Shown here: one piece after another, positions 38,369 through 46,736 of the stretch
Layout: each line of letters starts with the position of its first letter
Numbering within the stretch: the first letter of the stretch is position 1
Origin: Geobacter sp.
GTDB taxonomy: Bacteria > Desulfobacterota > Desulfuromonadia > Geobacterales > Pseudopelobacteraceae
Direction: 5' to 3'
NCBI GenBank assembly: GCA_009684515.1
Contig: WKKS01000001.1
Location: 496,001-560,000, forward strand
DNA: 64,000 bases
The notes under the pieces: generated by a model
The model's input: only the letters and a program-made list of their open reading frames with translations
What the model was told of the DNA's origin: nothing
Database searches by the model: none
Made by a program: the position numbers and the translations under genes

Positions 38369-38707
38369 ATGGACAAACAACAGCTAGTTGAAAAAGCCAC
38401 CGAAACTCTGCGTCCATTTGAAACCTCCAATGTAATCAATACAATGCAGCACATGACCATCAAGTCGGTATTTTCCCACCCGGCGGTACTGTTTTTCATC
38501 TTTGCCGTTTTCTTCTTCGGCGTAGTCAGACGCTCAAAACCGGTGCTGCTGACACTTTTCATGTTGCTGGGACTGATCGTCATTATGCGCTTTGCCATGC
38601 CGACTCCCGGCAATGACCTTTCAGTGTCGTCGATGCTTCCATTCATCGGAGGGGGCTTGGTGGTTGGTGGCGTGATAATCTATTTTTCCCTGATAAAAAC
38701 AGATTGA
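38369..38707 (+). CDS. Small membrane protein of unknown function
   Basis: A 112-residue protein with a soluble N-terminus and three predicted helices (about 36-52, 58-75 and 87-108). GGGAGAG precedes the ATG. No family recognised. It is followed 24 bases later by a gene for a two-haem cytochrome in the same direction, which suggests the two work together. Confidence 0.65.
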   Translation: MDKQQLVEKATETLRPFETSNVINTMQHMTIKSVFSHPAVLFFIFAVFFFGVVRRSKPVLLTLFMLLGLIVIMRFAMPTPGNDLSVSSMLPFIGGGLVVGGVIIYFSLIKTD

Positions 38708-38731
38708 AAGTCAACAAAGGAACAACTTTAT

Positions 38732-39043
38732 ATGAAAATTGATAAACGCGACTGGCTTTTTCTTGCGCTGATTGTTATTGTAGTTGGCATTTTTATTGGA
38801 ATTTCTGGAAAAGAAAAAACGACTACGGTGCCGAATGACGCAATGCACAAGATTGCTTATGACACCGCCTACAAAAACGCACCCGGCCCCGATGCATCTA
38901 TCTTCAAGCGCTCTTTTTTCAAACCGGACAAAAAGGGTGCCGAAGTTTTCTGCGAGCCGTGTCACAAGGAAAAAGGGGTGCCGTTCCCTCCTAATCACCC
39001 ACCCAAAAACCGCTGCCTGTTCTGTCACAAACTGAAATTGTAA
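38732..39043 (+). CDS. Small membrane-anchored two-haem c-type cytochrome
   Basis: A 103-residue protein with an uncleaved-looking N-terminal helix (about 8-24, LFLALIVIVVGIFIG) and two CxxCH motifs near the C-terminus (CEPCH at about 74 and CLFCH at about 95). It should face the periplasm. No named family recognised. Probably cotranscribed with the membrane protein before it; a bidirectional terminator follows. Confidence 0.75.
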   Translation: MKIDKRDWLFLALIVIVVGIFIGISGKEKTTTVPNDAMHKIAYDTAYKNAPGPDASIFKRSFFKPDKKGAEVFCEPCHKEKGVPFPPNHPPKNRCLFCHKLKL

Positions 39044-39044
39044 C

Positions 39045-39088
39045 AAAAAAAAACCGCGGTCGCTGATTTAGCTACCGCGGTTTTTTTT
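39045..39088. terminator. Bidirectional intrinsic terminator
   Basis: Stem ACCGCGGT (39053-39060) with ACCGCGGT (39073-39081 region), extended by an A run on the left and a T run on the right, between the convergent two-haem cytochrome gene and ylqF. Confidence 0.9.
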
Positions 39089-39113
39089 ATAACAGAAATG
39101 AAGAGCTGCCCGT

Positions 39114-39995
39114 TTAATCCTGCCCTGACTCAGCCTCCGCCATGATAGAAGCGCTCTGATCTGCAAAGTCCCCCGGCTCTTCCAGGCTGACCCGCCCGAT
39201 CTTTCCGGCACGCAGTTCACGCAAAAAGGCCTCCGCAGCACGATGGACGTCAATTTCTCCGCCGCTGATCAGGCAACCCAGCCTGCGTCCGATTGTTTCC
39301 AGCATGGCAGTTGGCGTTTCAGGCATTTCATCAAGCTTGTATCGATCCGCAAGCAGCTTCGGATAACGACGCATCATAAACTCGGCCGCAAAAAGTCCTA
39401 CGCAGGTATAATCCAGAGCACTGGCTCCGATGGCGCCGCTGGTAGCCAGGCGGTAAGCTACATCCTGATCTTCCATGTTTGGCCAGAGCAGACCGGGAGT
39501 ATCAGAGAGGATGATACCGTTATGCAGGTCAATTTGCTGGGCGCAGGTGGTTATGGCCGGTTTGTCACCCACTTTGGCCATGCTCTTGCCGGCCAGCGTA
39601 TTGATCAGGGTGGATTTGCCCACATTCGGAATCCCGAACACCATTGCCCGCAACGGCCAGCCTGGTCGTCCGCGATTCGGAGCCAGGCGCTGACAAAGCT
39701 TGATCAGCTGTTTCGTTTCGGAATGCTGCTTGGCTGATAAAGGCAGAGCGTGAACACCGGTCTCATTTTCAAAATAGCGAACCCAGGCTTTAGTAATGTT
39801 GGGGTCGGCCAGATCATGTTTGTTCAGCAACTTGATGCAGGGCTTGTTACGGCGAATTTCCTGCAGTTGGTGATTGGAGCTGGATGCTGGCAGGCGGGCA
39901 TCGAGCACCTCAATCACAACATCAATTTTGCGAATAGCTTCGGACATCTTTTCCAGAGCTTTGCCCATATGCCCGGGATACCATCTTATTGTCAT
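39114..39995 (-). CDS. ylqF: Ribosome biogenesis GTPase YlqF/RbgA family
   Basis: A 293-residue circularly permuted GTPase that acts in large-subunit assembly. Motif order is G4 (LNKHDLAD), G1 (GIPNVGKST), G3 (DTPG), after the family start WYPGHMGKALEKM. The length and permutation are typical. GGAAG precedes the ATG. Confidence 0.93.
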   Translation of the reverse strand: MTIRWYPGHMGKALEKMSEAIRKIDVVIEVLDARLPASSSNHQLQEIRRNKPCIKLLNKHDLADPNITKAWVRYFENETGVHALPLSAKQHSETKQLIKLCQRLAPNRGRPGWPLRAMVFGIPNVGKSTLINTLAGKSMAKVGDKPAITTCAQQIDLHNGIILSDTPGLLWPNMEDQDVAYRLATSGAIGASALDYTCVGLFAAEFMMRRYPKLLADRYKLDEMPETPTAMLETIGRRLGCLISGGEIDVHRAAEAFLRELRAGKIGRVSLEEPGDFADQSASIMAEAESGQD

Positions 39996-40319
39996 ATCAG
40001 TTTTCTTCCAATTAGTTGAGTTTGGTGCAGGTTCTGTGACAATAGCACATTTCTGGCGACATCATGGTTGTTATCTAAACATTTGCAGATAAAATATCCT
40101 TATATGTTGGCCAAAGTCAGTGCCTGCCGCATCTGAGTGGCAGCCGGGAGCGGCTCGGGACTTGCTGTCATCAAGTCGATGATGACACTCTGTTTTGTGT
40201 GTACAATTTCACGAATGCAGGTATATTTATGGCTTGCCAGGTAAGTTGCGGCATATCTGTCAACTCAGTATCAACAGGAAATTCCGCTTGAACTGATAAT
40301 TCATTCCGGGAGTTTTGCA
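39996..40319. other. Intergenic region between ylqF and the GGDEF gene
   Basis: About 320 bases. It contains an 8-base inverted repeat TGTCATCA-N6-TGATGACA (40166-40187) and, on the minus strand, a 54-codon open frame (40100-40264) that reads like protein but has no usual start codon. No firm gene. Confidence 0.5.
40100..40264 (-). pseudogene. Start-less open frame, possible gene remnant
   Basis: The frame encodes an apparently protein-like stretch (CIREIVHTKQSVIIDLM, then PEPLPAATQMRQALTLANI at the end) closed by TAA at 40100-40102. Upstream it meets a stop at 40265-40267 with no ATG, GTG or TTG in a suitable place. An overlapping frame on the same strand also reads through about 90 bases. 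I suspect the 3' end of a lost or frameshifted gene. No family recognised. Confidence 0.3.
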
Positions 40320-41564
40320 ATGAGAGCATTATCGGAGAATGTAGTTCAGAATCTTGGAACCAATGAATCTCCGGATAGATTCAAACGGATCTACCTTCAG
40401 CTGGCGTTTTCATGCCTGGTTCTGATACTGGTGCTTTCCTTCATCGTAACATCCCAGCAAAACAAGAATAATCTCATTGAGGATGCCGGAGTTAATTCAG
40501 AAAAAATAGCTGCCGCCCTCCTTTCCAGCGAAAGCAGCATCATTCGCACCAGCACGGTCGAGGGCGCCAGGACTCTTGTTATAGACCCTTCTCAAATACC
40601 CGCCCTAAACCGCAGCATCAAGTTGTTTCTCCGGCCGTTCAATATTGTTAAAGTCAAAATATACAACATGGACAAACGCATAATATATTCCACAGAACAA
40701 GCCCTGATCGGCAAGGCCGACCGGAGCAATCAGCGACTGATCAATGCGCTGGCGGGCTCTCGCCAGACACTTGTCAGGGATCAGCAGAGAGTCACCGATC
40801 TGGCTGATGAAAAGTTGGTTGAGATTGATGTGGCCGAGGTTTATCTGCCTGTCCACGGCGAACAGGGGCAGATTATCGGGGTATTTGAACTGCACAGTGA
40901 TATAAGCGAGCTTAAAACGGGTTTACAACGACATCTCATGTCATCGATGACGACCATCTCCATCGCTTTGCTGCTGCTGTCATTCGCTTCTTATATTGTC
41001 ATAACCAGGGAGTCCGCAGCCCTCCGGACAGCTTACCAGCTGCTCGAAACCCTGGCCACAACCGACGCCCTGACCGGAATACATAACCGGAGACAATTGC
41101 TGGCGCGCGCGGCCGAACTGTATGCCCTGATGCAGCGCTCACGAGATAAAGTGGCCGAGGGTATCGGACTGGGGGTAGTAATGATCGACATAGATTACTT
41201 CAAGCTGGTCAACGATACGCACGGCCATCTGACAGGAGACTCCATTCTGCACGACCTGACCAGAAGAGTTGAAACAGTCCTGCGGCCTTACGATGTCTTT
41301 GGACGCTACGGCGGTGAAGAGTTTATGATGTTTCTTCCGAACACTTCATGCGATGAAGCCAAAATCATCTCGTGCAGAGTCCATAATGCCGTCAGCGGGC
41401 AACCCTATCAGGTCGGCGACCTTTCACTGACGGTGACAACCAGTCTCGGTTGTGCCTGGACCGATGGCAGTGAAGAGAGTCTGGATAATGTTCTCAGCCG
41501 GGTGGACAAACTCCTGTATGAAGCCAAGCGTAACGGCCGCAATCAGGTTTTCTGCCAATGCTAG
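40320..41564 (+). CDS. Membrane-bound diguanylate cyclase
   Basis: A 414-residue enzyme that would make cyclic di-GMP. Transmembrane helix (about 28-46), extracytoplasmic sensor region (about 50-200), second helix (about 207-228), then a GGDEF domain with TDALTGIHNRRQLL, VMIDIDYFKLVNDTHGH and the active-site GGEEF (about residue 335). No clear RxxD inhibitory site was located. GGGAG precedes the ATG. Confidence 0.92.
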   Translation: MRALSENVVQNLGTNESPDRFKRIYLQLAFSCLVLILVLSFIVTSQQNKNNLIEDAGVNSEKIAAALLSSESSIIRTSTVEGARTLVIDPSQIPALNRSIKLFLRPFNIVKVKIYNMDKRIIYSTEQALIGKADRSNQRLINALAGSRQTLVRDQQRVTDLADEKLVEIDVAEVYLPVHGEQGQIIGVFELHSDISELKTGLQRHLMSSMTTISIALLLLSFASYIVITRESAALRTAYQLLETLATTDALTGIHNRRQLLARAAELYALMQRSRDKVAEGIGLGVVMIDIDYFKLVNDTHGHLTGDSILHDLTRRVETVLRPYDVFGRYGGEEFMMFLPNTSCDEAKIISCRVHNAVSGQPYQVGDLSLTVTTSLGCAWTDGSEESLDNVLSRVDKLLYEAKRNGRNQVFCQC

Positions 41565-41592
41565 GCCGATATTGACAATTCGCTGCAATTCC

Positions 41593-42855
41593 TCAGTAAA
41601 GCTCGTATTTCAGCAACCTGCATTCAATCGGACCATTGAACAGCACGTAACGCCGTGAAGCCTTAAGACCGATATATTTGGCCAACTCCAGGTTACCGGT
41701 CAGAACGTATCCGGTCCATCCCCGGCAACGTTTTTTCATAATATCGCCAATCTGGCAGTAAAGCTCCCTCAGATCGTCTTCTTCACCCATTCGCATTCCA
41801 TAAGGTGGATTTATAATCAATACCCCCTTATCCCCTTCCGGCTGAAAATCCTGCAATGCCGCATGGAAGAAATGAATCTGCCCTTCGAGACCTGCTTTGG
41901 CGGCATTGCGACCGGCCAGCAGAAGCGCCCGGCTATCCAGATCATAACCGGTTATCAAGCCGACCGGAACATTCCGGATGCCGTTCTCTGCCGCTAAAAG
42001 CAGTTCATCCCACAAGCGGCTGTCAAAATCCAGCCAGCGCTGAAATCCGAAGCTGCGTTGCATACCGGGCGGCATTCGAGCCGCGAGCAATGCAGCTTCG
42101 GCAGGGATCGTACCCGAGCCGCACATCGGGTCCACCAGCGGAACAGAGCCATCCCATCCGGTCAGGGCAATAACGGCAGCCGCCAGGGTTTCGCGCAGTG
42201 GCGCTTCGTTGCGTTCTATCCGATAACCGCGACGGTCAAGCGAATCCCCCGAACTGTCCAGGCTGACGGTACAAACATTTTTATGCAGATGTACATTGAT
42301 ACGTACATCAGGCGAGCCGGTGTCAACGTTGGGGCGACTGCCGCACGCTTCGCGAATGCGGTCCACAACGGCGTCCTTGGTTTTCAGCGCCACAAACCCC
42401 GAATGTGTCAGGGCAGAGTCACGCAGGCTGCAGTCAACCGCCAGCGTCATGGTCGGGGTGATCAGCTCCTGCCAGGCGATTGCGAAGACACCGGCATAAA
42501 GTTCGTCCGGTCCTTTGCATGGAAACACCGACAGCTGCACCAGGACACGACTGGCGGTCCGCAACCAGAGATTTGCATTGTACAGACCGGCCCGGTTTGT
42601 GACGAACGCCACGCCACCCTTGCCAGGCTTGGCACCGCTTATCCCGATCGCTTCCAATTCAAGGGCGGCAATTTCTTCGGCACCGCGCGGAACCGCCGCA
42701 AAGCAGCTTAATGGCACGTCCTGTTTGGGAACAACCGGGACTGCTGGCCGCTCAATCTGTTCACCGGGCTTTACTGAAGATACACCGCTCTCGCTCGACC
42801 TGAGCGGCGCCGCGCGTCGTCCCGGCCTCAGGATATGTTTTTTTTCAATCATCAC
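41593..42855 (-). CDS. THUMP-domain 23S rRNA methyltransferase (RlmL-like)
   Basis: A 420-residue class I methyltransferase: an unusual basic N-terminal extension of about 45 residues, a THUMP RNA-binding domain (about 50-205), and a Rossmann domain with VDPMCGSGTIPAEAALLA and the catalytic INPPYGMRMGEE. This matches the RlmL/YcbY N-terminal half, which makes N2-methylguanosine in 23S rRNA; the RlmK half is absent. The ATG overlaps the coaE stop by four bases. Confidence 0.88.
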   Translation of the reverse strand: MMIEKKHILRPGRRAAPLRSSESGVSSVKPGEQIERPAVPVVPKQDVPLSCFAAVPRGAEEIAALELEAIGISGAKPGKGGVAFVTNRAGLYNANLWLRTASRVLVQLSVFPCKGPDELYAGVFAIAWQELITPTMTLAVDCSLRDSALTHSGFVALKTKDAVVDRIREACGSRPNVDTGSPDVRINVHLHKNVCTVSLDSSGDSLDRRGYRIERNEAPLRETLAAAVIALTGWDGSVPLVDPMCGSGTIPAEAALLAARMPPGMQRSFGFQRWLDFDSRLWDELLLAAENGIRNVPVGLITGYDLDSRALLLAGRNAAKAGLEGQIHFFHAALQDFQPEGDKGVLIINPPYGMRMGEEDDLRELYCQIGDIMKKRCRGWTGYVLTGNLELAKYIGLKASRRYVLFNGPIECRLLKYELY

Positions 42856-43466
42856 CGTTCCCCTGTTTCCTTTTTCCAGATATCCTCTACCAATCTTTGT
42901 GTTTCTTCCGGCGTGCCGCTGTTGTCGATCAGAACTCTGCCGTAAGCGGCCTTTTCAGCCAGGGGCATTTGACTGCCTATAATGCGCTGCGCCTCTTGTA
43001 TGCTGATGTGGTCTCTCGCCATCAACCGCTCCAGTTGAATCTCGGGGCGTACGGTTACAACCCAGATTTCATCGACACGATCAACTGCGCCCGCCTCGAT
43101 CAGCAGTGGCGCCATATACACCAGCAAACGATTGCCGCCAGCTATCTCCCTGGCAATTCGCTCCTCGCCCAAACGCCGGATTTCGGGATGAAGCACACCC
43201 TCCAGCTGGCGGCGACTTTCGATATCAGCAAACACCAACTCCCCCAGCCGCTTGCGGTCAAGAGTGCCGTCGGCGGCAATCACATCATTACCAAATAATC
43301 CTGCAATTTTGGCAAGTGATTTACTCCCTGGCAGGACAGCTTCACGGGCCAGCTGGTCTGCATCAATCACCGGCACACCCAGTTGTTCGATAATGCGAGC
43401 GACACTGCTCTTGCCGCTGGCGATACCGCCGGTAAGCCCTATTATTCTGGCACCGGGATGAATCAC
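42852..43466 (-). CDS. coaE: Dephospho-CoA kinase
   Basis: A 204-residue P-loop kinase for the last step of coenzyme A synthesis. Walker A is IGLTGGIASGKSSVA; DADQLAREAV and YMAPLLIEAGAVDRVD are further family markers. Starts within four bases of the stop of the upstream MBL-fold gene and overlaps the RlmL-like gene by four. Confidence 0.95.
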   Translation of the reverse strand: MIHPGARIIGLTGGIASGKSSVARIIEQLGVPVIDADQLAREAVLPGSKSLAKIAGLFGNDVIAADGTLDRKRLGELVFADIESRRQLEGVLHPEIRRLGEERIAREIAGGNRLLVYMAPLLIEAGAVDRVDEIWVVTVRPEIQLERLMARDHISIQEAQRIIGSQMPLAEKAAYGRVLIDNSGTPEETQRLVEDIWKKETGER

Positions 43467-44302
43467 TTGAGTTCCTTCAGCTCACGGTAGGCCCGTCGGA
43501 AATTCACATCAAAAAAAGCCTTGTAACCCGGCATATTGTCGTACTGCCGCAAACTGAACTGGCGCTTGGCGGTTTCAACGTCAAGTCCCATACCAGCCAG
43601 ACGAAGTACTTCTGTAGTGAAGGCCCGAAAGAAGGATTGAAAACGCAGAATACCATCGGTGTTGGTGACCGAACCCAGACCGGGCACAACGATTGCGGCA
43701 TTGATATTGGACATTATTTCCAGGGTGCCGATCCAGTCACGGAAAGAACCGTCGCCCATATAACCGGCTACATCGTTGAAAAAAAGGTCCGAGGTAAACA
43801 ACACCTCCTCCTCCGGCAGATACACAAACAGGTCACCCTCACTGTGGCCCCGTCCGGTTGCATTCAGTATAATCAGGGTGTTTCCCCTCTTCATAGTCAA
43901 ACCGCGATCAAAAAAAGTGACCTGATTCTTGATCTGACGAAATTCGCTTTTAAGAGCCTGCCAGGTCGGGCCGGAAGCAATTATTTCAACATTAGCGGGA
44001 AGATCGAAATCAATATGATTATAACCGCGATGGTGATGGGTCAAAATGATATAACGGACCGGAATTGGTGTCAGCGTACTGACAAAAGCCAGCAGCTCTT
44101 TAGTCGTTTCCGGCAGAAAGTGGGCGCCGGCCAACACAACCTGGTAATTGGTAACAATAATCAGGCAGTTACTGGCAGCCTTGCCCCCCGGCACAGCGAT
44201 TGCGGCATAAACACCACCCCGCACCTTTTCAAATTTAAAACTGGCCGCCGAAACCGTCATCGGAAGCAGCAACAAAATCAAAACAAGCAGTGTACGCTTC
44301 AT
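43463..44302 (-). CDS. Exported metallo-beta-lactamase-fold protein with degenerate metal site
   Basis: A 279-residue protein with a signal peptide (about 1-19, ending MTVSAA) and an MBL-fold pattern (YIILTHHHRGYNHID, GRGHSEGDLFVYLPEE, VLFTSDLFFND). The usual HxHxDH reads HHHRGYNH, without the expected Asp, and the later PGHG reads PGLG, without its His. A normal two-zinc site is therefore doubtful. First gene of a unit with coaE and the RlmL-like gene. ATG at 44302 follows GGGGGG; the longer frame adds four residues. Confidence 0.78.
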   Translation of the reverse strand: MKRTLLVLILLLLPMTVSAASFKFEKVRGGVYAAIAVPGGKAASNCLIIVTNYQVVLAGAHFLPETTKELLAFVSTLTPIPVRYIILTHHHRGYNHIDFDLPANVEIIASGPTWQALKSEFRQIKNQVTFFDRGLTMKRGNTLIILNATGRGHSEGDLFVYLPEEEVLFTSDLFFNDVAGYMGDGSFRDWIGTLEIMSNINAAIVVPGLGSVTNTDGILRFQSFFRAFTTEVLRLAGMGLDVETAKRQFSLRQYDNMPGYKAFFDVNFRRAYRELKELK

Positions 44303-44425
44303 TATACCCCCCATGCAGCGCCATCCTAGCAGAGCAGCCGGAAAAATGACAGATTTTTGGCTTGAGTTGAAGCTGCAAATAGTGTACTTGTTTCGGTCTG
44401 TAGATTTACATGCAGGCCGTCGTGC

Positions 44426-44502
44426 GGGCGGTTAGCTCAGCTGGATAGAGTACAGGCCTCCGAAGCCTGGGGTCGTGAGTTCGAATCTCATGCCGCCCGC
44501 CA
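44426..44502 (+). tRNA. tRNA-Arg(CCG)
   Basis: A 77-base cloverleaf with the 3' CCA encoded. Acceptor stem GGGCGGT pairs with GCCGCCC (one U-G pair); D-arm GCTCAGCTGGATAGAGT; anticodon stem CAGGC/GCCTG with loop CTCCGAA, anticodon CCG; T-arm with GTTCGAATC. Decodes CGG as arginine. Confidence 0.95.
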
Positions 44503-44693
44503 ATTAACACTTCCAATGCTTTATCCGCATAACCCCTGCAATATCCAGAACCCAATCCTCGTCAATCCGCACCAGCCGTGATATTTCGCGACCTGATAAT
44601 TACACAAACCTGAACAGAACGATTGCGACCTTCATCTGCTGTACTAACACCCCCTATCCAGCTGACTACAAACAGCTTTCAATCAATCATAAA

Positions 44694-44708
44694 TGATAAT
44701 GATTTTCA
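44694..44708. promoter_or_regulatory. Fur box
   Basis: TGATAATGATTTTCA matches the 7-1-7 Fur consensus TGATAATGATTATCA at 14 of 15 positions. It lies directly before a -35 TTGCAT (44710-44715) and a -10 TAGCAT (44733-44738, 17-base spacer) that serve the gene at 44779. Confidence 0.75.
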
Positions 44709-44778
44709 TTTGCATTATCTCAAAAAACCTGCTAGCATCCGCTTATAAGTAGGTACAGTTTTTTTAAGGAGGCTGGCC

Positions 44779-45093
44779 ATGAGAAACGTTATTAGCAGAC
44801 TATCGTTACTGGCAGCCGCCCTGATGATAATGGCGGTTCCGGTATTGGCTGAAGATGGCAGCACAAGATCGATGATGAGCGACGGAAGGGTTCCTGACAA
44901 GAATGAGTGTCTCCTTGTTGCGATGAACTGCAGCAACCAGGTGGATTCCATTCAAGAGAGGATAGACAGGATCAAGAAGGAAATTAACAGAGGTGAGTCT
45001 GTTTATACAAAAGACGAGCTGAGGACTTTGGGTGACAGACTAGAGGACGCGAACAGAACCCTCGAAGAGATAGTTGTCGGCGGCGGAACATAA
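44779..45093 (+). CDS. Small exported protein, probably iron-regulated
   Basis: A 104-residue protein with a signal peptide (about 1-25, ending PVLAED), two cysteines (CLLVAMNC) and a helical, charged C-terminal half likely to form a coiled coil (QERIDRIKKEI, LGDRLEDANRTLEEI). No family recognised. AAGGAGG precedes the ATG. The Fur box before its promoter suggests repression when iron is plentiful. Confidence 0.75.
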   Translation: MRNVISRLSLLAAALMIMAVPVLAEDGSTRSMMSDGRVPDKNECLLVAMNCSNQVDSIQERIDRIKKEINRGESVYTKDELRTLGDRLEDANRTLEEIVVGGGT

Positions 45094-45123
45094 CAGACCA
45101 CTTGGAACAGTAGCTGACTTGGA

Positions 45124-45160
45124 GAACGGGTTGCACGATAGTTTGTCGTGCAGCCCGTTC
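45124..45160 (+). terminator. Hairpin after the Fur-box gene
   Basis: A 15-base-pair stem with one G-T pair (GAACGGGTTGCACGA at 45124-45138 with 45146-45160), 30 bases after the stop. The T run is weak. Confidence 0.5.
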
Positions 45161-45341
45161 CATTATGCAGTTCCCTCTTAAGCACGATCCTCACGACGGT
45201 AGCCTGCCAGAGAATCATATCCAGATTGAATCGGCGCGCATAAAATACGGAAGGCGAAGCACTGTTCATGAAACGATTGTGGGCGGGTTATTATCGTGCT
45301 ATATGGAATGGTTATGAATTGACACCAGCAAGTCCGTTTTT

Positions 45342-46229
45342 ATGGATAATTACATGTTCGCACGGCTGCACGCCAAAATTATAGAAATTTTTTCACAGCG
45401 AAGTCCCGCAACAATTGTATCGTTCAGCCTGGTTTTTCTGATCCTTCTGGCCTGGGTCGACAGAATCACCGGCGACTATTCACTGATCGTACTCTACCTG
45501 GTACCGGTTTCGCTGGTGGCATGGTTTGTCAGTAAACCCAGCGGAATTTTGTTCTGTTTTTTGTCAGTTGCACTGCGCATAGCCGCCGACGAAAGCTTAT
45601 CTTCATTCAGTTTTGATCATTCCATGCTGCATTACTGGAACAATTTGATCGAGTTCCTGTTTTTGCTGATCATGAGTCTCCTGTTTTCTGCCCTTAGGAA
45701 AAACCTAGAAAACGAGAAAAAACTGGCAAGCCGCGATCCGTTGACCGGAGCCATGAACCGCCGGTCATTCTTTGATCTCGCAGAATACGAGATCAACCGT
45801 TCGCGTCGCTACGGGATACCCTTTACCGTGGCGTACATTGATCTGGACAACTTCAAGGAAATCAACGACCGCCTGGGACACAAAATCGGTGACCAGTTGC
45901 TGGTATCGGTTGTTTCAACTTTTAGAGAAAACATCAGAAGCACCGACATACTGGCCCGATTTGGTGGAGATGAATTTGTAATTTTGCTGCCGGAAACCCA
46001 TGGACAGGCAGCAGCCGGATTTATGAACAAAATGCACAACCAGCTTAACCTGTCCATGCAGCAGAACAAATGGCCGGTCGGTTTCAGCATTGGCGCCGCC
46101 ACCTACCTGCATGCTCCGGACAGCGCCGATCAAGCTATTCACCAGGCAGATGAACTGATGTACAAAGTCAAACACAGCGGTAAAAATGGACTGCTGCACG
46201 AGGAAATTGGGGAGGAAACCAATGGCTAA
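45342..46229 (+). CDS. Membrane-bound diguanylate cyclase
   Basis: A 295-residue protein with a membrane sensor region (about 24-125, four to five helices, containing WVDRITGDYSLIVLYLVP) and a GGDEF domain: RDPLTGAMNRRSFFD, VAYIDLDNFKEINDRLGH and the active-site GGDEF (about residue 207). Its membrane part resembles the stand-alone protein at 7676. Start taken as ATG 45342. Overlaps the DoxX gene by eight bases. Confidence 0.9.
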   Translation: MDNYMFARLHAKIIEIFSQRSPATIVSFSLVFLILLAWVDRITGDYSLIVLYLVPVSLVAWFVSKPSGILFCFLSVALRIAADESLSSFSFDHSMLHYWNNLIEFLFLLIMSLLFSALRKNLENEKKLASRDPLTGAMNRRSFFDLAEYEINRSRRYGIPFTVAYIDLDNFKEINDRLGHKIGDQLLVSVVSTFRENIRSTDILARFGGDEFVILLPETHGQAAAGFMNKMHNQLNLSMQQNKWPVGFSIGAATYLHAPDSADQAIHQADELMYKVKHSGKNGLLHEEIGEETNG

Positions 46230-46668
46230 GAGTAATTTCGATGTTACAGATCTGATCGCGCCGATGATGTTGCGCATACCGCTGGGACTGATTTTTATGG
46301 CCCATGGTTCACAAAAGCTGCTGGGACTCTTCGGCGGACAGGGCCTGACAGCAACCTTCAAAACTTTTGAAGATAAAATGGGAATTCCGCCCATCTTCAC
46401 ATTGCTGGCAATCATTGCCGAATTTGGAGGAGGCTTCGGGATATTGACCGGCTTCATGACGCGCCTTTCAGCCGCAGGTATTTCTGCAGTAATGCTGGTG
46501 GCTATCTACAAAGTTCACTGGATAAACGGCTTTTTCCTGAACGGCGCCTGCCTGCCTGGCCGAGGGCATGGCATAGAATACAACCTGGCCCTGTTGGGGA
46601 TGGCCCTTTACCTGATGATAGCCGGCGGCGGCAGATGGTGCCTGGACCGACTGGTGTTCCGATCATAA
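46222..46668 (+). CDS. DoxX family membrane protein
   Basis: A 148-residue four-helix membrane protein of the DoxX type (LRIPLGLIFMAHGSQKLLGLFGG, then a Gly-rich helix AEFGGGFGILTGF). Members are linked to quinone or thiosulfate metabolism in a few cases; the role here is unknown. Start at ATG 46222 follows GGGGAGGAAACC and overlaps the GGDEF stop. Confidence 0.88.
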   Translation: MAKSNFDVTDLIAPMMLRIPLGLIFMAHGSQKLLGLFGGQGLTATFKTFEDKMGIPPIFTLLAIIAEFGGGFGILTGFMTRLSAAGISAVMLVAIYKVHWINGFFLNGACLPGRGHGIEYNLALLGMALYLMIAGGGRWCLDRLVFRS

Positions 46669-46736
46669 TAATTTCGTTAAATTAAGATTCGAGGCAGACA
46701 GACCCGCCTTTCGATAGACAAGAAGGAGTAATATTC

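Noticed and set aside
44315-44778. An integration site or mobile element at the tRNA-Arg gene
   Set aside because: No integrase, no repeat of the tRNA 3' end, and ordinary genes on both sides.
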